Assembly: GCA_028278525.1 (NCBI GenBank)
Contig: JANQEE010000032.1
Span: forward strand, 1 to 64,000
DNA: 64,000 nt
Reading direction: 5' to 3'
Source of the DNA: Minwuiaceae bacterium
GTDB lineage: Bacteria > Pseudomonadota > Alphaproteobacteria > Minwuiales > Minwuiaceae
Position numbers and translations under genes: made by a program. Shown piece by piece: positions 24,994-36,347 of this stretch; positions within the stretch are counted from its first letter, which is position 1, and the number at the start of each line of letters is the position of its first letter. The notes under the pieces are model-generated. The model did not search any database. It was not told the origin of the DNA and saw nothing but the letters and a program-made list of their open reading frames with translations.

Positions 24994-26834
24994 TGGACAC
25001 ACCGGTCAAACCCCCGTTCCTGAAACTCGACCGTCCGGAACCGGCGATCGATGTCGACAGGCGCGACGACGGCAGCATCGTCGTTGCCTCGTCCTACAAG
25101 CTTGGGCCGATCGCCGACAATCTCTGCCTGTTCCTCCGGCGTTCGGCGGCGGACCATCCGGACCGCACTTTTTTGGCTAAGCGCCATGGCGGCGGCGACT
25201 GGCGCCGTCTGAGTTATGCGGACGCGGTAGCCGGGTCGGACGCTGTGACCCAGTGGTTGCTCGACCGCTCCGTCGACCGGCCGGTGATGATCCTGTCGGA
25301 GAACTCGATCGAACATGCGCTGATGGCGCTCGGTGCCATGGCCGCCGGGCTGACGGTGGTGCCGGTCTCCCCGGCCTATTCGTTGCTCAGCCAGGACTTC
25401 GGAAAACTCCGCTATATCTTTGATTTGATTCGGCCCGGCGTCGTCTTCGTGCAGGACGAGGCGGCCTACGGGCGCGCCCTGGACGTCCTGGATCTGACAG
25501 GTGTCGAACTGGTCGCCGTCGACGGCGCGTCCGCGACGTCGTTCGCCGATATCGCACAAACGGCACCGGGTCCGGGTGTCGCCCGGGCTCTGGCGAACGT
25601 CGACGGCGACACGGTCGCCAAGATCCTGTTCACGTCGGGCTCCACGGGCATGCCGAAAGGCGTGGTCAACACCCATCGCATGCTGTGCGCCGCGCAGGAG
25701 ATGGCGGCGGCGGTCGGCGAGGAGAAGGATCCGGACCGTCCTACCGTGATCCTGGATTGGCTGCCCTGGCACCACACCTTCGGCGGCAATGCCAGCTTCA
25801 ACGCCATCATGCGCGGCGCCGGAACGCTCTACATCGACGACGGCCGCCCGGTGCCGGGCCGGTTCGAGACGACCATCGCCAACTTACGCGAAATCTCGCC
25901 GACCCGGTTCAGTTCGGTGCCGGCGGCGCTGGCCATGTTGGCCGACGCGCTGGAAAAGGACGGAGCGCTCCGCGCCAATTTCTTCAAGAACCTGCGCGGC
26001 CTGCTCTATGGCGGCGCGTCGATGCCGCAGGCGACCTACGACCGCTACCAGGCGCTGGCGATCGACACCATCGGCCTCCGCATCCCATTCGCCAGCGGCT
26101 ACGGCATGACGGAGACCAGCTCCGTCAATACCGCGATCTACTGGGAAACGGAGCGCATGGGCGTGATCGGCCTGCCGTTCCCGGGCATGCAGTTGAAGCT
26201 GGTGCCGTTCGGCGACAAGTACGAAGTGCGGGTCAGGGGACCGCACGTCATGGCCGGCTATCTGGAACGGCCCGACCTGAACGAGACGGTGTTCGACGAG
26301 GAAGGTTTCTTCAAGACCGGCGACGCGGCGCGCTGGGCCGATCCGGACGACCCTTTGCAGGGCCTCGCTTTCGCGGGCCGCGTGGCGGAAGAATTCAAGC
26401 TGGCGTCCGGCACCTGGGTACAGGCCGGCGCGCTTCGGATTGCTGCATTGAACGCGCTGGCGCCGCTGGTCCAGGATACGCTGGTGGCCGGCCAGGATCG
26501 CAATTTCGTCGGGCTGCTGGCCTGGCCCAACCTCGCCGCCTGCCGCGCGCTGGCGGACGATCTGCCGGCCGGCGCGTCGGCCGATCAGGTGGTGGCGCAT
26601 CCGGCGGTGCGCCGCGCCGTGGCCGAACGGTTGGCCCGCTACAACGAAACCCACGGCGCGGGCAGTACACGCCTGAACCGCATGATGCTGATGACCGAAC
26701 CGCCGTCCATCGACGGCCACGAAATCACCGACAAGCAGTACATCAACCAGCGCGCGGCGCTCGACCGCCGCGCCGATCTGGTCGAACGGCTTTATGCGTC
26801 GCCGCTCGATGCCGATGTGATCCTATCCGAATGA
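24993..26834 (+). CDS. AMP-dependent acyl-CoA synthetase, feruloyl-CoA-synthase-like
   Basis: A 613-residue ANL-family ligase. It starts at the ATG in the TGATG overlap at 24993. The P-loop-like AMP motif is ILFTSGSTGMPKGVVNTHRM (about 209-228), followed by DWLPWHHTFGGNASFN, SGYGMTETSS (about 369-378) and GFFKTGDAARWAD. The combination PKGVxNTHRMLCxxQ and DWLPWxHTFG is what I recall from feruloyl-CoA synthases rather than fatty-acid ligases, and the C-terminal catalytic Lys region is of the same atypical type. It would activate an acid (hydroxycinnamate or relative) with CoA and ATP for the neighbouring dehydrogenase and hydratase. Confidence 0.85.
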   Translation: MDTPVKPPFLKLDRPEPAIDVDRRDDGSIVVASSYKLGPIADNLCLFLRRSAADHPDRTFLAKRHGGGDWRRLSYADAVAGSDAVTQWLLDRSVDRPVMILSENSIEHALMALGAMAAGLTVVPVSPAYSLLSQDFGKLRYIFDLIRPGVVFVQDEAAYGRALDVLDLTGVELVAVDGASATSFADIAQTAPGPGVARALANVDGDTVAKILFTSGSTGMPKGVVNTHRMLCAAQEMAAAVGEEKDPDRPTVILDWLPWHHTFGGNASFNAIMRGAGTLYIDDGRPVPGRFETTIANLREISPTRFSSVPAALAMLADALEKDGALRANFFKNLRGLLYGGASMPQATYDRYQALAIDTIGLRIPFASGYGMTETSSVNTAIYWETERMGVIGLPFPGMQLKLVPFGDKYEVRVRGPHVMAGYLERPDLNETVFDEEGFFKTGDAARWADPDDPLQGLAFAGRVAEEFKLASGTWVQAGALRIAALNALAPLVQDTLVAGQDRNFVGLLAWPNLAACRALADDLPAGASADQVVAHPAVRRAVAERLARYNETHGAGSTRLNRMMLMTEPPSIDGHEITDKQYINQRAALDRRADLVERLYASPLDADVILSE

Positions 26835-26866
26835 ACTGAAATCAGATTGCCAGGGAGAACAGCCAG

Positions 26867-28954
<2,088 letters not shown>

Positions 28955-28963
28955 GGGCGTCGC

Positions 28964-29860
28964 CTAAGGAGCAGTGGGATCTGTTTTCCGCTGCTCCTTG
29001 GACTGGCTGGCGATGACCAAGGCGGTCAGCACGAAGGCGCCGCCGACATACTGGATCGTCGCCAGCCGCTCGCCGAGCAGGACGGCGGCCGCCAAAATCG
29101 ACACCAGCGGTTCCAGGTTGAACCAGAGCGCCGTCCGTGTCGGCCCGGCCAGCCGGATCGCGATGAACATGGTGGCGATGGCGCAAACGAAAAACAGGTT
29201 GGCGCCGGTGAAGCCGGCCCACCCTGTTGCCGTCTCCGGCAGCACGAAACTGCCGAGCGATAGCAGGATCACCGCGATCAGCGGCAGGCCGGCGAGATTG
29301 GTGTAGAAGGCGAGCGCAAGGCTGTCGACCCGATCCAGCACCCGGGCGCTGGCGATGAAGATCGTGGTTGCCCCAGCGGCGCCCGTCAGGGCCAGCGCCA
29401 CGCCGCGCCAGTCGAGCGAATAGAACGTCGGCCCAAGCGCCAGAACGATCCCGAGAAACGCAATCGGGAAGCCGATTGCGAGATCCCGGCGGATCGGCGT
29501 TCCCTCCGTGAACGGCGCGATTGCCGCCACCATCATCGGATAGGTGTAGAAGATCATTGCCGCCAGGCTGACGGGAATGAAGAACACCGATGACAGGTAC
29601 CCCGCGCCCAACGCGACGGTGCCCAGCGTCACGCCGGCCATCGGCAGGATCGCCGCGCGGTCGATGCGAAACGAACGCCGAAGCCCCAGGGCCAGCAAAC
29701 CGACCGCCAGCGAGCCGAAAATGTAGCGGGAGATCACCAGCCCGGTCGGGCTGCCGCCGCCCTGATAGGTCAGGGCCGCCAAACTGGTGATTACGCCGAA
29801 GGACGCTGCGGCGATGACCGTGAAGATCAGGCCTAGTGATGTCGCGGATCGTTGACCCAC
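28964..29860 (-). CDS. DMT-superfamily (EamA) transporter
   Basis: A 298-residue membrane protein with ten hydrophobic segments in two EamA halves. The first half starts SLGLIFTVIAAASFGVITSL, and the second half includes ATMFIAIRLAGPTRTALWFN and LGERLATIQYVGGAFVLTAL. It is a drug/metabolite exporter of unknown substrate. Its GTG start is 3 bases after the stop of the DapA-like gene upstream, so translation is coupled. The 3' end faces that of the fadB-like gene with 9 bases between. Confidence 0.9.
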   Translation of the reverse strand: MGQRSATSLGLIFTVIAAASFGVITSLAALTYQGGGSPTGLVISRYIFGSLAVGLLALGLRRSFRIDRAAILPMAGVTLGTVALGAGYLSSVFFIPVSLAAMIFYTYPMMVAAIAPFTEGTPIRRDLAIGFPIAFLGIVLALGPTFYSLDWRGVALALTGAAGATTIFIASARVLDRVDSLALAFYTNLAGLPLIAVILLSLGSFVLPETATGWAGFTGANLFFVCAIATMFIAIRLAGPTRTALWFNLEPLVSILAAAVLLGERLATIQYVGGAFVLTALVIASQSKEQRKTDPTAP

Positions 29861-29863
29861 CTG

Positions 29864-30814
29864 TTAGCCGGCGTCGAAGCTGAATCCCTGGCCGGCCAGT
29901 ACGTCGACCAGCGCATCGCCTTGCGCCTGATCCAGCGCGGTCAGCGGCGGCCGCACGCGCCGCCAGGCCGGCTCGCCCCGGTAATGGGCGACCAGATGCT
30001 TCAGCGTCGGCACCATCGGCGTCGCTTCGATGGCTTTGCGTGTCGCCGTGATGGCGGCCTGCAGGTCGTCGGCGTCGCCCTGTCCGGCCTGAAAGGAATC
30101 CCAAACCGCCCGGATCGCTTTCGGATTGGCGTTGGCGGACGCGGTGATGCAGCCGGCGCCGCCCTGCTTCAGCATTGGCAACAGGAACGTCTCTGACCCC
30201 GGAAAGATCGCCAGTTCCGGAAAGCGCTCGATCAGCATGCTCATGTTGGCGGGATCGCCGGAGCTGTCCTTCAGACCGGCGATGTTGTCGGGGTAGGCCG
30301 TCGCCAGCATGTGGATCAGGTTCGCTGTGATCGGCACGCCCGACAGTTTCGGGAAGTGATAGAAATAGATCTTGAGTTGCGGGTCGCCGACGCGCTCGAT
30401 CACCTGGGAATAGCTGTCGAACAGTCCCTGGTCGGAGACGCCTTTGTAGTAGAACGGCGGCAGCATCAGCACAGACTTGCAGCCGAGCCCGGCGGCATGG
30501 GCGGTAAGCTCCACGGTTTCCGGCAGCGCGCAGAGCCCGGTGCCGACCATCAGCCGTTCCGGCGCGACACCTGCTTCCAGCAGCGCCTCCAGCAGCATCT
30601 TGCGTTCCGCCATGCCGAGCGATGTCGCCTCGCTGGTCGTGCCGAACGCGGCGATGCCGTGGCAGCCCTGGGCCAGCAGCCATTTCACATGGGCGACATA
30701 GCGCGCCGTGTCCGGCGACAGATCGTCGTTAAACGGGGTTATCGCCGGGGACCAGACACCCTGTGCCAGCCCAGGCCGCGTCTCCGTCGCCGTGGTTGCT
30801 TCCGCCGTGGACAT
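29864..30814 (-). CDS. DapA-family (dihydrodipicolinate synthase-like) aldolase/lyase
   Basis: A 316-residue class I aldolase of the DapA/NanA superfamily. FGTTSEATSLGMAERKMLLE (about 57-76) is the GTTxE motif, FYYKGVS and IYFYHFPKLSGVPI contain the active-site Tyr (YHFP), and GLKDSSGD contains the Schiff-base Lys. The superfamily cleaves or forms bonds to pyruvate; the exact substrate is unclear and need not be lysine biosynthesis, as the gene sits with catabolic hyuAB and an exporter. AAGGAG 9 bases upstream supports the ATG at 30814. Confidence 0.92.
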   Translation of the reverse strand: MSTAEATTATETRPGLAQGVWSPAITPFNDDLSPDTARYVAHVKWLLAQGCHGIAAFGTTSEATSLGMAERKMLLEALLEAGVAPERLMVGTGLCALPETVELTAHAAGLGCKSVLMLPPFYYKGVSDQGLFDSYSQVIERVGDPQLKIYFYHFPKLSGVPITANLIHMLATAYPDNIAGLKDSSGDPANMSMLIERFPELAIFPGSETFLLPMLKQGGAGCITASANANPKAIRAVWDSFQAGQGDADDLQAAITATRKAIEATPMVPTLKHLVAHYRGEPAWRRVRPPLTALDQAQGDALVDVLAGQGFSFDAG

Positions 30815-30865
30815 CTCTATTTGCTCCTTTTCGTTGCCGCCAGTCTACCGCCCAAGCCGTCCCCT

Positions 30866-30950
30866 GTCATTGCGAGCGCAGCGAAGCAATCTCGATGGGC
30901 CGGGTTCCGTGCCCCCGAGATCGCCGCGGCCCTTCGGGCCTCGCGATGAC
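30866..30950. repeat. Dispersed imperfect palindrome (GTCATTGCGAG...CTCGCGATGAC)
   Basis: An 85-base element with ends GTCATTGCGAG and CTCGCGATGAC (11-base inverted ends with one mismatch). It belongs to the common dispersed type beginning CATTGCGAGCGCAGCGAAGCAATC. It ends one base from the stop codon of the leftward hyuB gene and lies 52 bases upstream of the DapA-like gene's start. It could fold in the intercistronic mRNA. Confidence 0.85.
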
Positions 30951-30951
30951 G

Positions 30952-32643
30952 TTAGCGCTTCTTGCTTGTACCGCTGTAATGCGACTTAAGGAAGTCGTCC
31001 GAAAACTTCCCGCTGCGCCGGTCGGCCGCGATATCGTCCGCATCGCGTTCGGCCGGGTCGCCATACCCCCCGGCGCCCGGCGTTTCGACGATCAGCCGTT
31101 GATCCGGCGTTACCGTGACGCCCATCGGTTTGATCTCCAGGCCGCGACCCTCGCTGCCGTCGTCCTGCAGAACGAACCGGCCGGTGCCGCCCGGTTGCCC
31201 GCCGAACACGCCCCAGGGTTGGTGACGGAACCGTTCGCCGGCGCCGTTGAACAGACAGTCGTGGCCGACCGGCCGGACCACGCGCCGGAGCCCCATGCCG
31301 CCGCGCTGTCGGCCCGCGCCGCCGGAATCCGGGACCAGCCCGTATTCCTCGACCAACAGCGGATACTCCATTTCGATCGCCTCGACCGGCAGGTTCGACG
31401 TGTTGGTGATATGCACCTGCACGCCGTCCTTGCCGTCGGCCGCGGCGCGCGCGCCCATGCCGCCGCCGAGCGTCTCCAGGTAAAGATAGGCTTGGCCGTT
31501 GCGCGGGTCGGTGCCGGCGAAAACCGCGGTCGTGTTGGCCCCGTTCGCGGCGCCGATCACGCGGTCGGGCAGGGCCGGGGCCAACGCGCCCAGCACCACG
31601 TCGATGATCCGCTGGCTGGTATTGGCGCGGGCCGCAACCGGGGCCGGGAACACTGCGTTCAGCAGCGTGCCGGGCTCGGCCGCAATCTCGGCCACGTCCA
31701 GCACACCCTGGTTGTTCGGCACTTCCGGGTCCAGCAAGGCCTTCAGCGCATAGGCGACGCTCGCCACCGTGGCGTTCAGCGTGACGTTGATGTTGCCGGC
31801 GACCTGCGGGCTGGTGCCGGCGAAGTCGAACCGGATGCGGTCGCCGTCGACATCGACCTGAAGACGGATCGGGATGTCGACCGTGCCGAGGCCGTCGTCG
31901 TCCATCACGTCGTCGAACCGATAGCTGCCGTCCGGGATCTCACGGATGCCATCGCGCAGCCGCTGGCCGGTGCGGGCGATGATCTCGTCGAAGGCGCGGT
32001 GCAGCACCGCCAGCCCGTTCGCCTTAATCACCTCGCCAAGCCGCCGCGCGCCCAGCCGGCAGGCGGCGATCTGCGCGAAGTAGTCGCCGCGCCGCTCTTC
32101 GGGCACCCGGACGTTCAGCAGCAGCAGGTCCATCAGGTCGTCCTGCATCCTGCCTTCCCGGAACAGTTTGACGACGGGTATCCGCAGACCTTCCTGATAG
32201 ATCTCCGACATGCCGCCGGCCATGCTGCCGGGCGCCATGCCGCCGACATCCGCATGGTGGGCGATGTTGCAGATGAACCCGGCCAGGGCGCCGCCGGCGA
32301 ACACGGGCATCGCCATGTTGATGTCGGGCAGGTGGGTGCCGCCCGCGACATGCGGGTCGTTCGCCACGAACAGGTCGCCTTCGCGGATATCGCCGCCGAA
32401 CTTCTCCAGCAGGCACTGCATCAGCCCGGTCATGGAGGCCAGGTGGATCGGCAGCGACCGTTCCGCCTGCACCACCAGCCGGCCGCGCGGGTCGACGATG
32501 GCGGTGGAGTGGTCGTTGCGTTCCTTGATGTTGGTCGAATAGGCGCTCTTCATCAGCCCGACGAAGGTCTCATCGGCGATGGAACGCAAGGCGTTCGACA
32601 GGATCTCCAGGCCGATCGGGTCCAGTTCGCTCGGTGCCGTCAT
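30952..32643 (-). CDS. hyuB: HyuB-family N-methylhydantoinase/5-oxoprolinase subunit B
   Basis: A 563-residue hydantoinase B/oxoprolinase family protein. It starts LDPIGLEILSNALRSIADET and contains RNDHSTAIVDPRGRLVVQAE, DLFVANDPHVAGGTHLPDIN (the usual metal-binding DP-GGTH region) and GGIGxRAAADG-like and VPDSGGAGRQRGGMGLRR stretches near the C-terminus. With HyuA it catalyses ATP-dependent ring opening of a hydantoin, oxoproline or lactam. Its ATG overlaps the hyuA stop by ATGA. A dispersed repeat abuts the stop. The specific substrate is not determined. Confidence 0.92.
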   Translation of the reverse strand: MTAPSELDPIGLEILSNALRSIADETFVGLMKSAYSTNIKERNDHSTAIVDPRGRLVVQAERSLPIHLASMTGLMQCLLEKFGGDIREGDLFVANDPHVAGGTHLPDINMAMPVFAGGALAGFICNIAHHADVGGMAPGSMAGGMSEIYQEGLRIPVVKLFREGRMQDDLMDLLLLNVRVPEERRGDYFAQIAACRLGARRLGEVIKANGLAVLHRAFDEIIARTGQRLRDGIREIPDGSYRFDDVMDDDGLGTVDIPIRLQVDVDGDRIRFDFAGTSPQVAGNINVTLNATVASVAYALKALLDPEVPNNQGVLDVAEIAAEPGTLLNAVFPAPVAARANTSQRIIDVVLGALAPALPDRVIGAANGANTTAVFAGTDPRNGQAYLYLETLGGGMGARAAADGKDGVQVHITNTSNLPVEAIEMEYPLLVEEYGLVPDSGGAGRQRGGMGLRRVVRPVGHDCLFNGAGERFRHQPWGVFGGQPGGTGRFVLQDDGSEGRGLEIKPMGVTVTPDQRLIVETPGAGGYGDPAERDADDIAADRRSGKFSDDFLKSHYSGTSKKR

Positions 32644-34700
32644 TGTTCAAGTCCGATGATAAGGTTGCCCGCGGCGTCGACCGTTGCGCGGTCGCCCGGA
32701 TACACAAGCGTGGTGGCGTCCAACTGTTCGATGATCGCCGGCCCCTCGACAACGTGGCCCGGCAACAGCGACGCCCGCTGGAACACCGCGCTTTCCACCG
32801 CCGCCTCCGGATCGAAGAAAACCGATTGAGTACCGACGGGATCTGGCTCGCCCACCATGGCGGCCGCTTGTCCGGTGTCGGCCTCGCGGACCATGCGGCC
32901 ACGCGCGGTGAGCCGGAAATTGACCACCTCTATCGGATCGTCCGGATTGAAATAGCCGTAGGCCGTTTCGTGTACGGCGAAGAAACGTTTACGCATGTCG
33001 TCCGCCGACGGCAATGCGCCGATCTTCGCAGGAGTACCGGTTGCAAGCGGTACCGATAGCTCGAAGTTTTGCCCCTGATATCGAGCGTCCAGGCTGAGTT
33101 CCACGACCTGCTCCGCTTCCGGCACCGCCTCTCTGGCAAACCAGCCGGCCGCCCGATTCAGCAGGCCGGCGACGTGGTCTTGCATCCCGTCGGCGTTGGC
33201 GTCGTCGACGGGCGTTCTGTGGCTGACGACGAAATCCTCCTTCAGGTCGGAGACGACGAGTCCTTCGGCGCAGACGATGCCGGGCGCCGCCGGCACCAGG
33301 ATCTCGCTTATGCCGAGCGCGGCGGCAACGTCCCGCGCGTGCAGTGGCCCCGCGCCGCCGAACGGCATCAGGCAGCAGGTCCGAGGATCGTGGCCCCGCT
33401 CCACCGAAATGGTGCGGATCGCCCGCACCATGTTGGCGACGACGATGCCGAGCATGCCGTGAGCGGTCCGTTCCACCGACAGACCCAAACGGTCGGCGAA
33501 TGGGCGGATCGCCTCGGCCGCCAGCGAGCGGTCCAGCGTCATGCTCCCGTCCAGCAGGCCTTGTTCCGGCAGCCGCCCCAGCACCACATTGGCGTCGGAG
33601 ACCGTCGGCTCGGTCCCGCCGCGGCGATAGCAGGCGGGGCCCGGATCGGCGCCGGCGCTGGCTGGCCCGACCTTCATCAGCCCGTCCCGGTCGAACCAGG
33701 CGATGGAGCCGCCGCCCGCGCCGACGGTGTGGATATCGACCATCGGCAGCCGAGTCGGAAAGCCGCCGACCTCCCGGTCGAACGACATGTCGGCCGCACC
33801 GTTGCGCAGCATGGCGACGTCCGCGCTGGTCCCGCCCATGTCCAGGGTGATGATGTCGGGCCGCCCCGCGCTCCGCGCCACATGCAATGCCCCGACCACG
33901 CCGGCCGCCGGGCCGGACAGCGCGGTCCGCACCGGAAATGCCCGCGCCCGGTCCGGCGACATCAGACCGCCGTTCGACTGATTGATGCCGACCGTCGCGT
34001 TCGGCGCCAGGTCCCGCAGCCCGGCCGCCAGCCGTTCGACGTAGCTGTCCATCACCGGCTGCAGGTAGGCGTTCAGCGCCGTGGTGGAAAAGCGCTCGTA
34101 TTCGCGAAACTCCGGCTGAACGGCGGAGGAGAGCGAGATCCTTAAACCCGGCATTGCCCCGCGCAAGGCTTCCGCGACGGCCTTCTCGTGGTCCGGGTTC
34201 AGGAAAGAGAACAGGAAGCAGACCGCACAGGCATCCACTTCGGCCCGGCGAACCGCCTCGACCACGACCTCCAACTCGTCCGCCGCGATCGCGCGCAGTA
34301 CGGACCCGTCCGCCGCGACCCGCTCGGTCAGTTCGAAACGCCACTCGCGCGGCACCAAAGGCGGCGGAAAGTCCTTCTGCAAGTCGTACATATGCGGCCG
34401 GGTCTGCCGGCCGATTTCCAGCAGGTCGCGAAAGCCGCGTGTGGTGATCAACGCCACCCGTCCGCCGCGCCGCTGGATCAAGGCGTTGGTCGCGACAGTG
34501 GTGCCGTGCGACAGCCGGGCAATGTCCGCCGGCTCGATGCCGTTGTCGCGGGTAAGCGCCGCCAGCCCGTCCAGGATCGCCCTCGACGGATCGTCCGGCG
34601 TCGACGGTCGCTTCGCCCGCCTCAATTCGCCCGTTGCGTCGTCTATCGCGTGAAAGTCGGTAAACGTGCCGCCCACATCAACGCCGACGATCCAACCCAC
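32640..34700 (-). CDS. hyuA: HyuA-family N-methylhydantoinase/5-oxoprolinase subunit A
   Basis: A 686-residue ATP-binding subunit. The N-terminal GVDVGGTFTDFHAID (about 6-20) is the actin-like phosphate-1 motif, and LSHGTTVATNALIQRRGGRV and ITLDMGGTSADVAML are further family marks; AYLQPVMDSYVERL precedes a GGLMSPDRARAFP motif. It works with HyuB on an amide ring. The start codon is GTG with GGAGG 7 bases upstream; just beyond lies a 15-base tandem duplication (34713-34742). It is the first gene of the leftward hyuA-hyuB-dapA-like-DMT group. Confidence 0.93.
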   Translation of the reverse strand: MGWIVGVDVGGTFTDFHAIDDATGELRRAKRPSTPDDPSRAILDGLAALTRDNGIEPADIARLSHGTTVATNALIQRRGGRVALITTRGFRDLLEIGRQTRPHMYDLQKDFPPPLVPREWRFELTERVAADGSVLRAIAADELEVVVEAVRRAEVDACAVCFLFSFLNPDHEKAVAEALRGAMPGLRISLSSAVQPEFREYERFSTTALNAYLQPVMDSYVERLAAGLRDLAPNATVGINQSNGGLMSPDRARAFPVRTALSGPAAGVVGALHVARSAGRPDIITLDMGGTSADVAMLRNGAADMSFDREVGGFPTRLPMVDIHTVGAGGGSIAWFDRDGLMKVGPASAGADPGPACYRRGGTEPTVSDANVVLGRLPEQGLLDGSMTLDRSLAAEAIRPFADRLGLSVERTAHGMLGIVVANMVRAIRTISVERGHDPRTCCLMPFGGAGPLHARDVAAALGISEILVPAAPGIVCAEGLVVSDLKEDFVVSHRTPVDDANADGMQDHVAGLLNRAAGWFAREAVPEAEQVVELSLDARYQGQNFELSVPLATGTPAKIGALPSADDMRKRFFAVHETAYGYFNPDDPIEVVNFRLTARGRMVREADTGQAAAMVGEPDPVGTQSVFFDPEAAVESAVFQRASLLPGHVVEGPAIIEQLDATTLVYPGDRATVDAAGNLIIGLEQ

Positions 34701-34712
34701 CAGCTTGCCTCC

Positions 34713-34742
34713 ACCGTTCCATCCGACACCGTTCCATCCGAT
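34713..34742. repeat. 15-base tandem direct repeat before hyuA
   Basis: ACCGTTCCATCCGAC at 34713-34727 is repeated as ACCGTTCCATCCGAT at 34728-34742, starting 12 bases in front of the hyuA start. It would lie in the 5' leader or core promoter and might be a regulator site; equally, it may be a simple duplication. Confidence 0.7.
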
Positions 34743-35280
34743 CAGGTTTGCCGGACGTTTATAGTCCGCGCGGGCGGCGTTGTCCCCGGCTCGGCGGAAT
34801 CATGTTTAGGTCACGCCGAACGCGATATGGCGGCTTTCCTTGCCGACCGGCGACGGTTGCTGGAGAAGGCGAGCGGAAGGGGGCGGGAAAACGCGCCGCC
34901 TTTCAAACAGATATGCATTGCCGGCGAAAAACCCGGCGAGGTTTGAGTAGATGGCGGCGTAAAGAAACGCCCGCTCATCCCAATGAACCTGGCCGTGAAC
35001 CATTACGTACAGTCAGAGGCATAGCGCCGAAACCCGGACGGGTAATTGCTTCAATTTACGCTACCTAAATGGCGCTGAGGTAATGGTCATACATACGCGG
35101 ATTTTTTTGTGCTAAAGTGTGAAAACTCTCACAGTGCTCTTGATTGAGATTGATAAAGAATAGAAGCAGCCAGTATGTGTAGCGTCTGATTTTTGTAGTC
35201 GCTTCGAAATCCCGCCCTGGTTCGGCCGGTCTCAGACCGTGTATGTAATTCGTATTCGATGCCTGGGAGTCGTGTTTTTG
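34743..35280. other. Long intergenic regulatory region between hyuA and the gtr genes
   Basis: About 540 bases without a convincing gene between divergent transcription units. The right part (35050-35200) is clearly A+T-richer than the rest of the window and carries a CRP-type palindrome and poly-T. Short open frames here lack ribosome binding sites and family features. The G+C dip and divergent flanking genes mark it as promoter DNA for both sides. Confidence 0.6.
35118..35133. promoter_or_regulatory. Perfect CRP/FNR-type palindrome TGTGA-N6-TCACA
   Basis: The 16 bases are TGTGAAAACTCTCACA, an exact match to the TGTGA-N6-TCACA CRP core. Its centre (35125.5) is 41.5 bases before about 35167, and a weak -10-like AAGAAT lies at 35156-35161, which would be a class II activator arrangement for the rightward gtrB-like gene. 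The sequence is seen; binding is inferred. Two cyclase genes in this window make cAMP control plausible. Confidence 0.6.
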
Positions 35281-36309
35281 ATGCAAAGCCAAATCACACC
35301 CTCAAAGCATACGCTTGCCTGCGCGCCGCGGCTTTCGGTCGTCGTGCCTTGTTACAACGAATATGAATCGCTGTCGGAACTCCATGCTCGAGTGGTCGGT
35401 GTTTGCGAGGGCCAGGTCGGCCCGGAATATGAGCTCGTTCTCATCAACGACGGGTCGACGGACGGGACCTGGATGTTGATACAGGAGTTATGTGGCCGCG
35501 ATTCCCATGTTGTCGGCGTCAACCTGTCGCGTAATCACGGCCACCAGCTGGCCTTGAGCGCCGGCCTGACCATCGCCCGGGGCGACCGTGTCCTGATTCT
35601 GGACGCGGATCTTCAGGATCCGCCGGAACTTCTGGGTGAGATGATGGCGCTGATGGACGCTGGCTCCCATGTCGTCTATGGCCAGCGGACCAATCGGGAA
35701 GAAGAGACTTGGTTCAAGATCCAGAGCGCGTCGTTGTTTTACCGATTGCTTCGCAAGCTGGTGGATATCGAGATCCCGGTCGATACCGGCGATTTCCGGC
35801 TAATGAGCCGGCGTGCCGTCGACCTGCTCAATTCCATGCCAGAGCAGAACCGCTTCATCCGCGGCATGGTAAGCTGGATCGGCCTGCAGCAGTCCGCGGT
35901 TCGGTACGAACGTCAGGCGCGGTTCGCCGGGGAGACCAAGTATCCGTTCTCGAAGATGCTGCGGTTCGCGGTCGACGCGGTGACCGGGTTTTCGATCACG
36001 CCGCTTCGCATCGCCTCCTATCTCGGCATTGTTCTAGGCGTGATGGGCGTCGGGCTGCTGGTCTATACAGGCTACAGTCTGATTATCGGGGAGACCGTTC
36101 AGGGGTGGGCCAGTCTTATGACCGTGGTGGTCATCTTGGGCAGTTTCCAGTTGCTGATTCTAGGCGTCCTCGGCGAATATCTCGGTCGATTGTTTATGGA
36201 AGCCAAACGGCGGCCGATTTTTATCATCGACCAGATTGTCGCGGCGAGCCGGGAGGCGGAGTTGGGGGATCTGACGGATGCTCAAGCCGACGCCCGGCGG
36301 GTTCCCTAG
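35281..36309 (+). CDS. Family 2 glycosyltransferase, GtrB/DPM-like, membrane bound
   Basis: A 342-residue polyisoprenyl-phosphate glycosyltransferase. The GT-A domain has SVVVPCYNEYES (about 17-28), LINDGSTDGT, ILDADLQDPPELL (the DxD-type motif) and GDFRLMSRRAVDLLN. Two C-terminal membrane helices are at about 240-262 and 276-300, ending GVLGEYLGRLFMEAKRRP. It probably loads a sugar on undecaprenyl phosphate at the inner membrane. The start is uncertain: ATG at 35281 (GGGAG 12 bases upstream) versus GTG at 35239. It is followed by a GtrA-like gene, the usual flippase partner. Confidence 0.9.
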   Translation: MQSQITPSKHTLACAPRLSVVVPCYNEYESLSELHARVVGVCEGQVGPEYELVLINDGSTDGTWMLIQELCGRDSHVVGVNLSRNHGHQLALSAGLTIARGDRVLILDADLQDPPELLGEMMALMDAGSHVVYGQRTNREEETWFKIQSASLFYRLLRKLVDIEIPVDTGDFRLMSRRAVDLLNSMPEQNRFIRGMVSWIGLQQSAVRYERQARFAGETKYPFSKMLRFAVDAVTGFSITPLRIASYLGIVLGVMGVGLLVYTGYSLIIGETVQGWASLMTVVVILGSFQLLILGVLGEYLGRLFMEAKRRPIFIIDQIVAASREAELGDLTDAQADARRVP

Positions 36310-36347
36310 CAGGCACGTCTTCGCGTTCGGGCCGTCGATAGATTTCG

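Noticed and set aside
21565-25002. A 1,145-codon open frame on the minus strand across emrB and the acyl-CoA dehydrogenase
   Set aside because: It is antisense to two well-defined genes, has a composition rich in Arg/His/Gln typical of GC-rich shadows, and lacks family motifs.
35065-35292. A 75-codon minus-strand frame in the gtr promoter region
   Set aside because: No ribosome binding site or family likeness, and it would cover the CRP palindrome and promoter.
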